From: Allomuricauda sp.
Lineage (GTDB): Bacteria; Bacteroidota; Bacteroidia; Flavobacteriales; Flavobacteriaceae
Reading direction: 5' to 3'
NCBI RefSeq assembly: GCF_002699205.1
Contig: NZ_PABT01000011.1
Location: forward strand, 80,445-144,444
DNA length: 64,000 bases
The translations under genes were made by a program, and so were the position numbers. The notes beneath the pieces are model-generated. The model saw only the letters and a list, made by a program, of their open reading frames with translations, ran no database searches and was not told the DNA's origin. Shown piece after piece: positions 15,314 to 24,442 of the stretch (its first letter is position 1; every line of letters begins with the position of its first letter).

Positions 15314-17617
15314 ATGAATAATAAAAAATTTCTTCACAAAAAGTTGTTGCTGCTAACTCTGTTAGCGCTCTTCATATCACAGGTCGGTATAGCCCAAAAA
15401 GTAGTACGTTACGATTTGTAAGTAAAAGATACCATCGTAAACTATGCAGGCAAAGAAAAAAGAGCAATCGCTGTAAATGGGCAAATACCAATGCCAACAC
15501 TTGAATTTACTGAAGGCGATACGGCAGAAATAGTGTTACATAATCAACTTAAAGAAAGTACCTCATTGCATTGGCACGGATTATTTCTACCCAATAAAGA
15601 AGACGGAGTTCCTTTTTTAACGCAAATGCCAATTGAACCTGGTGAAACCTTTACGTATCGTTTCCCTATTATTCAAACTGGAACGCATTGGTATCATTCT
15701 CATTCAGGATTGCAAGAACAGATAGGTATGTATGGGAGCTTTATCATGCATAAGAGAGCTGATGATAAAACATTTAGAAAAGGGATTGACGATTTGCCAG
15801 AAATACCCATTATGTTAAGTGAATGGACAAATCTTAAGCCGGAAAACGTTCATCGCATGCTACATAACGCAAGCGACTGGTTCGCTATACAAAAAGGAGC
15901 TACTCAAAGTTATGCAGAAGCTATTCGTACAGGAAATTTCAAAACAAAACTGAAAAATGAATGGAAACGTATGATGGCGATGGACGTAAGTGATGTTTAC
16001 TACGACAAAGTATTGATGAATGGAAATCATTTGACAGATTTAAAATCAATTGATGGTAAACCTTTGAAAGCAGGTGATAAAGTACGTTTGCGCATTTCTA
16101 ACGGAGGTGCATCGTCCTACTTCTGGTTAAGATATGCTGGTGGTAAAATGACAGTGGTGGCTAGTGATGGAAATGACGTAGAACCTATAGATGTTGATCG
16201 TCTAATAATTGCGGTTTCCGAGACCTATGATGTGGTGGTTACCATTCCCGAAGATGGTAAAGCTTATGAGTTCATGGCTACAACAGAAGATCGTACCCAA
16301 TCCACAAGCTATTTTATTGGCAGCGGTACAAAACAATATGTTGGGGAAATGCCACGCCTGAAATATTTTGAGGGTATGAAGATGATGAATGATATGATGA
16401 AGATGAACGGCGACCTTGACGATATGGGAATGAATATGAGCCTTAACCAAATGGATATGAACGTAGTAATGTATCCTGAAATTACAGGCGAAGAAAAGGG
16501 CAAGAAAGCTAAGGACAATGGGCAGCCAATGGAGCATCACGGGGAAAACCATAAAATGAATACGGACGAAGACCCCAACCGTTATAATGCCAATGCGTTG
16601 AGCAATATAGTAACGCTCAATTACGCAATGCTGAAATCGCCACACAATACCACATTGCCAAAAGATGCTCCGGTAAAAGAACTGAAATTTACCCTTACCG
16701 GAAATATGAACCGTTACGTTTGGAGTATGGATAATAAGGTCTTGGCAGAAAGCGACAAAATACCTGTAAAGAAAGGCGAGATTTTGAGGATTACCATTCA
16801 CAACAACTCAATGATGCGCCACCCGATACACCTGCACGGTTTTGATTTCAGGGTGCTGAATGAGCACGGCGAAAATGCACCGATGAAAAATATAATCGAC
16901 ATTATGCCGATGGAAACCGATACCATCGAGTTTCTTGCCAATACCGAGGGCGATTGGTTTTTCCATTGCCATATCCTGTACCATATGATGGCAGGAATGA
17001 ACAGGGTTTTTGCAGTGGACGATTATAAAAATCCCGAATTGCCCAACAAGGAAAAAGCCTATAAAATGTTACAGCGGGAAAGCAATATGCCACACTTAAT
17101 GGCACAGAGCGACTTTGCCATCAACGGTATAGACGGGGAAGCTATGCTGATGAACGCCCGTTACAGTTTGGGTACAGAATGGCGTTTAGGCTACAACGAT
17201 ATGCACGGCTACGAAGTAGAAACCCATTTAGGACGTTACATCGGTAAAATGCAATGGCTGATGCCGTTTATCGGTTTCGATTGGCGATACCGCAAAATGG
17301 GAATGGACGAACACGAGCAAAACCTGTTCGGACAGGTCAATAAAAAGGACAACCGGGCAGCAGTCAGCTTGGGTGTAATGTACACCCTGCCAATGCTCGT
17401 TAATGTACAGGCAGAAGTATATCACGATGGGATTTTTCGTGTATCGTTAATGCGTGAGGATATACCTATCTCCCGAAGACTAAGAGCCGGATTTATGGTC
17501 AATACCGATTTGGAATATATGGCAGACCTGCGGTATATCCTGACAAGGCATATCGGTATCAGAACACACTATGATAGTGATATGGGCTTTGGTGTAGGGC
17601 TTTCGCTCATCTACTAA
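15314..17617 (+). pseudogene. CopA-type multicopper oxidase fused to CopB-like C-terminal domain, interrupted by an in-frame stop
   Basis: From ATG 15314 the frame encodes a signal peptide (LLLLTLLALFISQVGIAQ) and the start of the first cupredoxin domain. It meets TAA at 15419-15421, in a place where homologues normally have an aromatic residue (RYDL-stop-VKDTIVNY), then stays open to 17617. All copper ligands follow: HWHGLFLP, HWYHSHSG, HPIHLHGFDF and HCHILYHMMAGM. A Met-rich insert lies near 16370-16470. The last ~180 residues form beta-strand-rich sequence resembling CopB outer-membrane proteins. Restart at ATG 15491 would lack export signal and the N-terminal strand. A sequencing error is possible. 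Confidence 0.85.
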
Positions 17618-17639
17618 AGCATTTCAATACAAGATTGGG

Positions 17640-17668
17640 AAAGGTTGTAGCGTTGCTATGACCTTTTT
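17640..17668 (+). terminator. Terminator after multicopper oxidase
   Basis: Hairpin AAAGGT-TG-TAGC pairing with GCTA-TG-ACCTTT, followed by a T-rich run. Confidence 0.65.
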
Positions 17669-17691
17669 GCTTTTTATAATACGGGCTAAAT

Positions 17692-17757
17692 CAGTAAAAG
17701 TCACAAATCAAACAAGAAATATCACAATAGAAGGCTTTGGAATTATGCTGAATTTTG
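17692..17757 (+). promoter_or_regulatory. AraC-like element and promoter of the second HMA gene
   Basis: CAGTAAA, half-sites TCACAA (17701) and TCACAA (17722) 21 bp apart, then exactly 26 bp to TTTG of the near-consensus -7 element GAATTTTG (17750-17757). This is the best-conserved copy of the repeated element. Confidence 0.65.
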
Positions 17758-17793
17758 CAACAGTACAAAACATTATAAATAAATTTCAAAAAA

Positions 17794-18015
17794 ATGGAAA
17801 ATAGAGAATTTCAATTCAAAACCAACCTTAATTGTGGTGGATGCGTATCAAAAGTAAAAGCTGATTTGGACGGAGCGGACGGTATCTGCGAATGGAATGT
17901 AGATACAGCTAACAATGACAAAATTCTAACCGTAAAATCAGAGGGAATTACAGAAGATGAAATAGTTGCCATCGTTAAGAAAAAAGGCTTTAAAGCAGAA
18001 CCTTTAATGGTTTAA
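17794..18015 (+). CDS. HMA-domain metallochaperone (copper type), copy 2
   Basis: This 73-residue single HMA domain has CxxC in NLNCGGCVSKV and an additional cysteine (GICEW) not found in copy 1. It is a paralogue of the protein at 14538 with the same length and the same promoter architecture, so gene plus control region were probably duplicated together. It likely delivers or buffers Cu(I) for the neighbouring copper-handling proteins. A long hairpin follows. Confidence 0.85.
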   Translation: MENREFQFKTNLNCGGCVSKVKADLDGADGICEWNVDTANNDKILTVKSEGITEDEIVAIVKKKGFKAEPLMV

Positions 18016-18092
18016 TACACAAGCCCTATTCAGTTTCAAAAGTGAAAGCGGATATGGCTTTCCTATAAGCATACTATAACAAACATATTGAA

Positions 18093-18137
18093 ATGAGGTA
18101 ATTTATTGTAGGATACCTGCAATTACTGCCTCATTTT
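18093..18137 (+). terminator. Long hairpin terminator after second HMA gene
   Basis: About 17 of 19 positions pair between AAATGAGGTAATTTATTGTA and the complementary stretch ending CCTCATTTT, with a short loop and T-rich tail. Confidence 0.65.
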
Positions 18138-18176
18138 ATCCTTTTTATTGGTATCATACTTAAAATTCCGCTTTCA

Positions 18177-19004
18177 ATGACAGATTATTGCCATACTATA
18201 ACAAACGAATTAGACGATAGAATAAGTGAATTGACCTACGAGCAGAATAATTCATTGGTATCGTATGAAAATGCTATTGTGCTGGTATTGCAGAAGATTG
18301 AAGAGGTAAAGAAGCACATTCAAGAAAAGGGATTTAAAGATGCGGAAGAAGAAATATTGTTTTTCAAGCAGCTAAAGCCGCAGTTAGTTTCAAAACTTAT
18401 CTTCTTCAATTCGATTTATAAAATTGAAACAAAAAGACCACGTGGAGGGGATAAAATTATCAGGAAATACCTCAATATTGAGCTTTCCAAAATCAAGCGG
18501 TACTTCGATGCCAATCTGGAATTTTACAAGTATTACAGAACCAACAGCACCCATCTTGATAACAAATACTTTGTACGTGGCAAACACGATATTAAGCTAA
18601 GTTTAGACACCTATTATTTTGAGGCAGACCACAATTTTACAACCTCACACGATTACAAAGTAGCCAAGATTATTGCCAATGATTTGATACAGGTTTATCT
18701 CGAAGACCAGTTGAATAACAACAGTCAGAAAAGAATTTGGGAAAACCCGCCTTTAAACTGGACGGGCAGCAAGACCTCACTCATCGAGTTGATATATTCG
18801 CTGCATTCGCAAGGTTCGATTGACAACGGTAATGCAGACATTAAAATCATAGCCAAAACCTTTGAAAATATGTTTAATATTGACTTAGGGGATTTCTATC
18901 ATTCCTATCTGGAATTGAAAGCCAGAAAGATGAACCGCACAAAGTTCCTCGATAGTCTTCGGGATGCGCTCATTAAAAGGATGGACGAACAAGACGAAAA
19001 ATAA
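18177..19004 (+). CDS. rteC: RteC-family regulator of conjugative element excision
   Basis: This 275-residue protein contains the family signature FYKYYRTNSTHLDNKYFVRG and LSLDTYYFEADHNFTTSHDY. In CTnDOT of Bacteroides, RteC binds DNA and activates the excision operon; relatives are markers of Bacteroidetes integrative conjugative elements. The C-terminal half (about 200-275) is the winged-helix-like DNA-binding part. Its presence is the main evidence that the left 19 kb belong to such an element. It appears complete, with a strong terminator at the stop codon, but no integrase, relaxase or tra gene is in the window. Confidence 0.88.
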   Translation: MTDYCHTITNELDDRISELTYEQNNSLVSYENAIVLVLQKIEEVKKHIQEKGFKDAEEEILFFKQLKPQLVSKLIFFNSIYKIETKRPRGGDKIIRKYLNIELSKIKRYFDANLEFYKYYRTNSTHLDNKYFVRGKHDIKLSLDTYYFEADHNFTTSHDYKVAKIIANDLIQVYLEDQLNNNSQKRIWENPPLNWTGSKTSLIELIYSLHSQGSIDNGNADIKIIAKTFENMFNIDLGDFYHSYLELKARKMNRTKFLDSLRDALIKRMDEQDEK

Positions 19005-19038
19005 AGGTAAAGTTTCACGGCTTTACCTTTATTTTTTA
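19001..19038 (+). terminator. Intrinsic terminator after rteC
   Basis: A perfect 12-bp stem ATAAAGGTAAAG / CTTTACCTTTAT (19001-19012 and 19021-19032) with a T run; it overlaps the rteC stop codon. Confidence 0.85.
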
Positions 19039-19164
19039 TAAATTTGCAGTAATGATTTACAAGGTAATCAAATGAAAACAAGTGCAGTAAGCACCATTAC
19101 TAAATCGTTACCGATAGTACTTCCGGTACTTGTAAACTACTCTTTATTAGCCGATTTAGGTTAA
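19039..19164 (+). other. Promoter and 30-codon reading frame, probably the broken start of an element gene
   Basis: A consensus -7 element TAAATTTG (19039-19046) is followed by ATG 19072 and 30 codons (MKTSAVSTITKSLPIVLPVL...) ending at TAA 19164. I recognise no family. The element-like sequence stops about here and gives way to decayed DNA, so this may be the truncated 5' end of a longer element gene. A real small peptide is less likely. Confidence 0.35.
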
Positions 19165-19901
19165 ATTAATCTTTTTTTACAAAAAAAATTTAAACTTTAT
19201 TGAAGAATTATTTGATATTGTCTATAAGATCATAATCAAGTTGTTGTTCTCCATTAACTGCTCATCTTAGAGGCGCAGTACGCTTTATCGTATCTTGAAA
19301 AGAACAGAATGACAGTCTCGAGAAAGCCTACAGAATTTCGTGAATATTCTATCTGCAATAAAAGCCATCTAGATAAACCGCAATTCAAGGTAGAAACTGC
19401 ATCGGTTCCATAATATACTTCTCAATCCTGTGAGATTACATTTATTTATGGTATTTTTGTCGTCCTGTACCGCATACGAAGGCGCATACGGAGCAGGCAT
19501 TTGATGAAATCAGAGCAAATATTAACTAACTGTCAGTTAAAAAGTTATAAAACCGCGGGGTAGAGCAGTAGGTAGCTCGTCGGGCTCATAAACCGAAGGT
19601 CACTCGTATGAGTCCATATATGTCCGTTCTATCCATGGAGCAAATTTTGACTTGCCTTAAGGAACACAAGAAAGTTCCGAATTACGAAAAACTCTATTTG
19701 AAGTTGACAAAGAACTTCTAAAGCTAAAAAGAAAATTCTTTCCCATTTCTTTATGGAAGACCAGTTCTAAAAAGCTTAAGTAAATCTATATTTTTAGCCA
19801 TCATCGAGGCTATTCATTTACGTAAAAGGAGGATTAGGATTTAGTATTCTTTTTGCCAACTCATCAATACCATTCCGTTACTTAACATGAGAAATAAAAA
19901 A
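19165..19901 (+). other. Decayed gene-free stretch between conjugative cargo and defence genes
   Basis: No convincing gene is present in about 740 bp. Short frames such as the one from ATG 19635 (MEQILTCLKEHKKVPNY..., 28 residues) and one around 19290-19410 look like remnants of coding sequence with stops. A degenerate initiator tRNA-like stretch lies at 19554. This looks like the worn boundary of an integrated element. Confidence 0.5.
19554..19627 (+). pseudogene. Degenerate initiator tRNA (fMet, CAT anticodon) remnant
   Basis: CGCGGGG, the D arm GAGC...GCTC, and the anticodon arm TCGGG-CTCATAA-ACCGA match bacterial tRNA-fMet closely up to the variable loop (AGGTC), with one mismatch in the anticodon stem. 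The T arm (ACTCG TATGAGT...) is mutated and the 3' acceptor strand CCCCGC is absent. It cannot fold as a full tRNA. It may be a leftover of integration into, or recombination at, a tRNA gene. Confidence 0.6.
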
Positions 19902-22880
19902 TCATATAGAAATTCTCAACCTTTTAGCCCGTTCTTCAAATGCACGTTTGCCCCCTTCTAGAATGGTGCAAACAGCATTTCGAATTTGGGGGTTTTCCAA
20001 TCCTCCACTTTCATACGCAATGTCTGGAAGAGAACCCATTTTGTGCTCTCCTCTAGAGGCGACAATGACCTGATCTGCATCAGTATTGACAACGAGGTTG
20101 GCATTATGAGTGACTATAATTATTTGCCTTCTGTTTTTGGCTTCTTTAAACTTATCGACCAATTCGTCAAAAATTGATTTAGGGTCAAGATTTTCCTCTG
20201 GTTGATCAATAATCAATGGTCGTTCATCATCAATATCTATCGATAGATAGAGCAACAATAGAACAATCCCTCTCGTTCCTGGGGAGAGCTGTTGCACATC
20301 GACTCCTTCATATTGGAGACCATAATTCACACTCACGTGGCCAATACTATATAACCAGTTGGAAATCTGATCGTACCAATATTTTTTAGTTTCCCGATTT
20401 TTTCTAGCATCTTCGAATGCATGCTTCCAAAAATCTGGCCCGTATTTTGATCGAAAATCCGCCATTGCTTGAGCAATTTCCTTGCAAGAACCAGTTTTCC
20501 ATACTTCTTCGAGTTCTCTTTTGATAATTTCTGTAAGTGTGCCAACACCCTTAAAGGGACCTATTCTCGATCTATCAATCAATCTCTCACCGGATTCAGC
20601 CCATTGTTCAATATTTACAATGCGCCTTACTGAAAAAGTCAATTTGGACAGGGTGCCATCCTGAGAACTAAGCCTCTCCTGTAAAGGGCTGTATAATTTG
20701 GATAATAGCTTTTCTTCCTTTTCAATTTGTCCGATCAATAGCTCATAAGTGCTCTTTCGCTTAAGGAAAAGCTCTTCAATTTTTTTTGGAGCGGCTTCCG
20801 CTTTTTCTATTTCCTTGTCTCTTTGTTTGAGTGCCGACTCTAAAACGGCTATTTTATTGGAGAGGTCCGTATACTTTTTTCGTTTCTCATTATCTACTCC
20901 AATTACTGCTTCCAAACGGCGTTGTTCTTTAATAAGCAATGAATAAGTATTCGAAGATAAATTATCGTAAGAACTCAAATAAGCCTCTGTTTTTTCATTA
21001 ACTTCTTCCACCTCAATTTCAGTTTGGCCTTTGTGCTTCTTTATCTCCTTTCCTACTTCAATCAACTTTTCATTCAATAGAGATTTGACATCTCCCTTAT
21101 AGGTTAAAGTGAATTTTTCCCATTGTTCTTCAGTCAGATCGGCTTCTGCATATTCTTCTTTAAGAGCATTAAGTTGAACTAGCGAACTATCATTTTGAAA
21201 TTGTTCAGCCTCCTCCTTTAAACCTTGGAGTTTTAATTCTTTTTTTTCAAATCCTGCGATCAATTGAGACTTTGTCTCTGCGGCTTCACGAACCTTGTCA
21301 AGTTTTTCAAGAACTTCTTTATTGTCAGATGGAGTGAGTTTTTTCCGGTCCTCCTTCATCCTAGTTATAGCACCATTTTCTATAGTCCTTTTCTTTTTCA
21401 ACTCTTCGATATTGCGTGCCAAATCATCTTGAACAGATATTTCATCACCAATTTCTTGAAGCAGTTCCTGATATTTGTCGATACCGCGTCTAATGGACTC
21501 TGTTTTAATTTCTCTTAATTCCTTAAAAGACCTTGTTCCTAGGCGTTCATCCACGCCATGGGCATCAAAAATAACCTGTTCAATCGCATTTACAAGTTCA
21601 TCGGCCAGCCCATCCGAAGAGCAGAGATATTCAACGAACTGCTGAGATAAATAGCGAACTCTGGGCTCTTCACTTTCGGCTGGTAATTTTTTAACATCCA
21701 CAGGAAATTCCTGGTGTTCTCTATTACCCCAGTTAATCGTGCTTGTTGTTTTTGTTAGAAGTTTTTGGGCCCTTTCAAGAAATGATCTCTTTGTATGGGT
21801 TTGGTCTACACTTCCCGCCCCAGCGGCTATCATTTCGACCAATGCGGTTTTGCCTGACCCTCTAGCCCCAATGATTGCAACCAATCCCGAGTTTATCCCT
21901 ATCTCCGATGTTTTTAACCAATCTGCATTTTTAACACTTACTTTTTCAATTGTATGAGAAGGATAACCATCACTTGGTATTTCCTTCCCAATATAAACCC
22001 TTCTTTCAGGTTCAAAACAAATCTGTCGTAAGGTCTCAAATTTTAAATCACCTCTAATCCAACAATAGCGGTCTAAATCAGGGTTTCCTACGTGCTCCAA
22101 ATCATGGGCATCGCTCCCATGTAAACACGGTTTAAGGCCGTTGTACTTCTCAATGATTGCTTCTTTGGAATCTGTCCCTTTTCCACACCAATATTCCCTA
22201 TCACCTGGTCTACCAGAAAACACAATATGTGCCATGCGTTGAAGTTCTTCCCTTAACGCTTTTAGTCCATCCTCCTGAAGTTGAGCAGTACCATCCCCTT
22301 TACTTGCGGGAATTGCGACTAAAATGTTCTCACGCGCCCATTTATGATTACTGAAAGCCTCTTGAAGATTGTCAGATGAAACCTTGAATTGTTCTATGCC
22401 TGTTTTTAACAAATGCTGGTTATCAGTAGTTTTCTTTAAATAGGCAGCGCCCAATTTGATTAGTTCGTCATTCGTGCAACCATAGATTTCACTATCATAC
22501 TTAAATTTTAAATCCCTAAGAAATCTCTTTGTTTTGTCAATGTGTTCAGGGTCTTCTGGACTTACCAATAAATGCAAATTTATCGGAGACCCTTTTCCTG
22601 CATTAACGGCAAATCGAAGTTCTATGTTAGGAAAAAGTAGTTTTACATTTGGCAATTTTCCGGCATTGAAAATTGGCAAGATTTTCTCATAACCGTCAAG
22701 AACGTAGTATTCGGTAATACCTAAAGCTTTAATCGGAGGGGAAGAAATGTTTATTCTTTGGACAAATTCATCCAATGGATTTTCACCTTTGTAATTATCG
22801 TTCTTTAGTGTCCCCGGAATATGGATATGAGGATCCCACCTATGCCAAATTGACCCAATTGGGTTAAATATTTCGTTCAT
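19902..22880 (-). CDS. TrlF-like PHP plus SMC/AAA ATPase, probable defence protein
   Basis: This 992-residue cytosolic protein starts with a PHP-type metal-dependent phosphoesterase domain (WDPHIHIPGT near residue 16, CLHGSDAHDLEHVG near 250). An SMC/Rad50-like ATPase follows: Walker A GARGSGKTALVE (about 320), a long charged coiled-coil region (about 450-780), signature LSPGTRGIVLLLL, Walker B RPLIIDQPEENLD and H-loop IIVTHNANLVVN. This matches proteins named TrlF family, seen in defence islands. ATG 22880 is preferred over 22952, because the extra 24 residues look like untranslated leader. Its job is presumably sensing DNA and cutting nucleic acid; this is inference. Confidence 0.82.
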   Translation of the reverse strand: MNEIFNPIGSIWHRWDPHIHIPGTLKNDNYKGENPLDEFVQRINISSPPIKALGITEYYVLDGYEKILPIFNAGKLPNVKLLFPNIELRFAVNAGKGSPINLHLLVSPEDPEHIDKTKRFLRDLKFKYDSEIYGCTNDELIKLGAAYLKKTTDNQHLLKTGIEQFKVSSDNLQEAFSNHKWARENILVAIPASKGDGTAQLQEDGLKALREELQRMAHIVFSGRPGDREYWCGKGTDSKEAIIEKYNGLKPCLHGSDAHDLEHVGNPDLDRYCWIRGDLKFETLRQICFEPERRVYIGKEIPSDGYPSHTIEKVSVKNADWLKTSEIGINSGLVAIIGARGSGKTALVEMIAAGAGSVDQTHTKRSFLERAQKLLTKTTSTINWGNREHQEFPVDVKKLPAESEEPRVRYLSQQFVEYLCSSDGLADELVNAIEQVIFDAHGVDERLGTRSFKELREIKTESIRRGIDKYQELLQEIGDEISVQDDLARNIEELKKKRTIENGAITRMKEDRKKLTPSDNKEVLEKLDKVREAAETKSQLIAGFEKKELKLQGLKEEAEQFQNDSSLVQLNALKEEYAEADLTEEQWEKFTLTYKGDVKSLLNEKLIEVGKEIKKHKGQTEIEVEEVNEKTEAYLSSYDNLSSNTYSLLIKEQRRLEAVIGVDNEKRKKYTDLSNKIAVLESALKQRDKEIEKAEAAPKKIEELFLKRKSTYELLIGQIEKEEKLLSKLYSPLQERLSSQDGTLSKLTFSVRRIVNIEQWAESGERLIDRSRIGPFKGVGTLTEIIKRELEEVWKTGSCKEIAQAMADFRSKYGPDFWKHAFEDARKNRETKKYWYDQISNWLYSIGHVSVNYGLQYEGVDVQQLSPGTRGIVLLLLYLSIDIDDERPLIIDQPEENLDPKSIFDELVDKFKEAKNRRQIIIVTHNANLVVNTDADQVIVASRGEHKMGSLPDIAYESGGLENPQIRNAVCTILEGGKRAFEERAKRLRISI

Positions 22881-22993
22881 ATATATTCTTTCAAAATATG
22901 ATTGGGCCTCATCACAAAATACCAAGTATCCAATTAACAAACAAATAGACAAGAACTTCCACCGAATATAAATTTAATTGAAGTATAAACAAA

Positions 22994-23254
22994 TTATTCG
23001 CTTGGAAGTATTTTAATACTTTCAGCAACTGTTCTTAATCTTTTTCTCCAATCTTCAATTTTATCTGGACAATACTGATACAAGCCAAGTTCATTATAAG
23101 CCGATGCTATTTTAATTTGCCCTTCAATTTCTTTTTTAACTTTATCAGCGGAATCTAGCCTTAATGGTGGAGCATTCTTAAATAATCTTTCATAGGCCTC
23201 AACAATACTTTCAAAAATTTCGCAAGCTTCCTTTGATTGTGTATCCATTGTCAT
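22994..23254 (-). CDS. Small hypothetical protein upstream of the TrlF-like gene
   Basis: This 86-residue, mainly helical, acidic/charged protein has no signal peptide and no recognisable domain. It lies 113 bp upstream of the TrlF-like start on the same strand, so it may belong to the same defence transcript as an accessory or regulatory protein. MTMDTQSKEACEIFES gives a plausible start; ATG at the fourth residue position would be an alternative. Confidence 0.6.
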   Translation of the reverse strand: MTMDTQSKEACEIFESIVEAYERLFKNAPPLRLDSADKVKKEIEGQIKIASAYNELGLYQYCPDKIEDWRKRLRTVAESIKILPSE

Positions 23255-23325
23255 TGTAATTTTTATTTATATCACTTGAGTCATAAATTAGATGCTTTTT
23301 GTGAAAATATGGCATAATGCATTTT

Positions 23326-24054
23326 TTAACTAGGGTCTTTGCCAAAAGTCACTTTTACAGTTTGAACATTTTTTCGTTTCAGGTTTCCGCTTAAAGAGCC
23401 CGTTATTGGAGTAATTTTGAACTCTCCGCTTATGCTAGACTCCTTTTCGACAATAAAACTGACTTCTACTTCCAACTTTTGTGTTTTAAAAGCTTCAGTT
23501 ATAATTTCCTCAGCGTCTTCATCAGATATATTCTCTAAATTTTCATATTCTAAAATATTAAATAGGACAGTTTTATCTTTCAAATCAGATGTTAACTCCT
23601 TTATTGCAGTTGAGGAAACACAGTTTGAATATGCTTGGGAGACAATAAGATTTCTAATAATATTAAAATTCTCAGTGCTTCCATCTCTCACTTTATCCAT
23701 CAATGGACTAAAAATCGTGTCCCTTACAAAAGTTATTACGGATTTGTTTATTTTCCCTTTTTTCTTTTTTGATGTTATTTTAAACAGAACTAGGTTTAAT
23801 TCAATTCCCGCCTCGCCTTCCGATGTCCCTTCAAGGGTTATTGTTGCACTTGTAAAAGGAGGCAGGCAGTCGTCCAAGTCCTTTTCGCTTGCGTAAACCG
23901 CCCTACGGATATCCTCTACAAGCAAACGTAATGGTTCGCTATTTTTCCTGAGTTCGCGAAGTCTTTCTTCTTCTGTAAACCGGCCATATTGAGCTGAAAT
24001 TGGTACTGAAAAAAAGCAAAAAATGAGAAATAAGAGTAGAATAGTGGCTTTCAT
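23326..24054 (-). CDS. Exported protein of unknown function (possible Trypco2-like repeats)
   Basis: This 242-residue protein has a clear signal peptide (MKATILLLFLIFCFFSVPISA). The body starts with a helix (LRLLVEDIRRAVYASEKDL), then strands, and ends with SGNLKRKNVQTVKVTF. The layout of a helix followed by amphipathic strands ending in a K-V-T-F strand is vaguely like Trypco2 (trypsin co-occurring) domains, possibly twice. This similarity is weak and unverified. It lies 71 bp upstream of the 86-residue gene. Confidence 0.55.
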   Translation of the reverse strand: MKATILLLFLIFCFFSVPISAQYGRFTEEERLRELRKNSEPLRLLVEDIRRAVYASEKDLDDCLPPFTSATITLEGTSEGEAGIELNLVLFKITSKKKKGKINKSVITFVRDTIFSPLMDKVRDGSTENFNIIRNLIVSQAYSNCVSSTAIKELTSDLKDKTVLFNILEYENLENISDEDAEEIITEAFKTQKLEVEVSFIVEKESSISGEFKITPITGSLSGNLKRKNVQTVKVTFGKDPS

Positions 24055-24442
24055 ATTCGATAATTTTTAAATATTCAAAAAATTAGGAAAGCCAATTTTA
24101 GGGTAAGAAATACACACACCTCATTTTGAGTGGCTTTCAAAATGGGGGAGTTCTCTAATTTAGAAAATTTATTTGAGACCCCATTACAGGAAATCCCCAT
24201 AAAAACTGTGGGTTTCCCCTATGTATATCTGCAAATGAATGCCCCGCATTACTTCAATCTCTTTGAAATTTTGATTATCATTGGTGAGAATAAAGTAATC
24301 ACTCATTAGAATTATCTCTCAAAACCGAACTAATATCGAACTAATGAAATTAAAATTGTATATAACTAATTTAATATCAATTATTTAAATTAAAATAGAC
24401 GATACTCAGAACGTCTTTCACAGTATGAAAGAGTAATTTTTT
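24055..24442 (-). other. AT-rich intergenic stretch with a 40-codon frame
   Basis: About 390 bp separate the accessory block from the core genes. A minus-strand frame at 24306-24184 (MSDYFILTNDNQNFKEIEVM..., 40 residues) is the only candidate coding sequence and may be a remnant. A weak hairpin TCTTTC/GAAAGA near 24415 could end the acyltransferase transcript. Nothing else is recognised. Confidence 0.35.

Noticed and set aside
19440..19510. Direct repeat CGCATACG...CGCATACG as a possible att core or CRISPR remnant
   Set aside because: Only two 8-bp units 4 bp apart, no further copies and no spacers of regular size; not enough to call.
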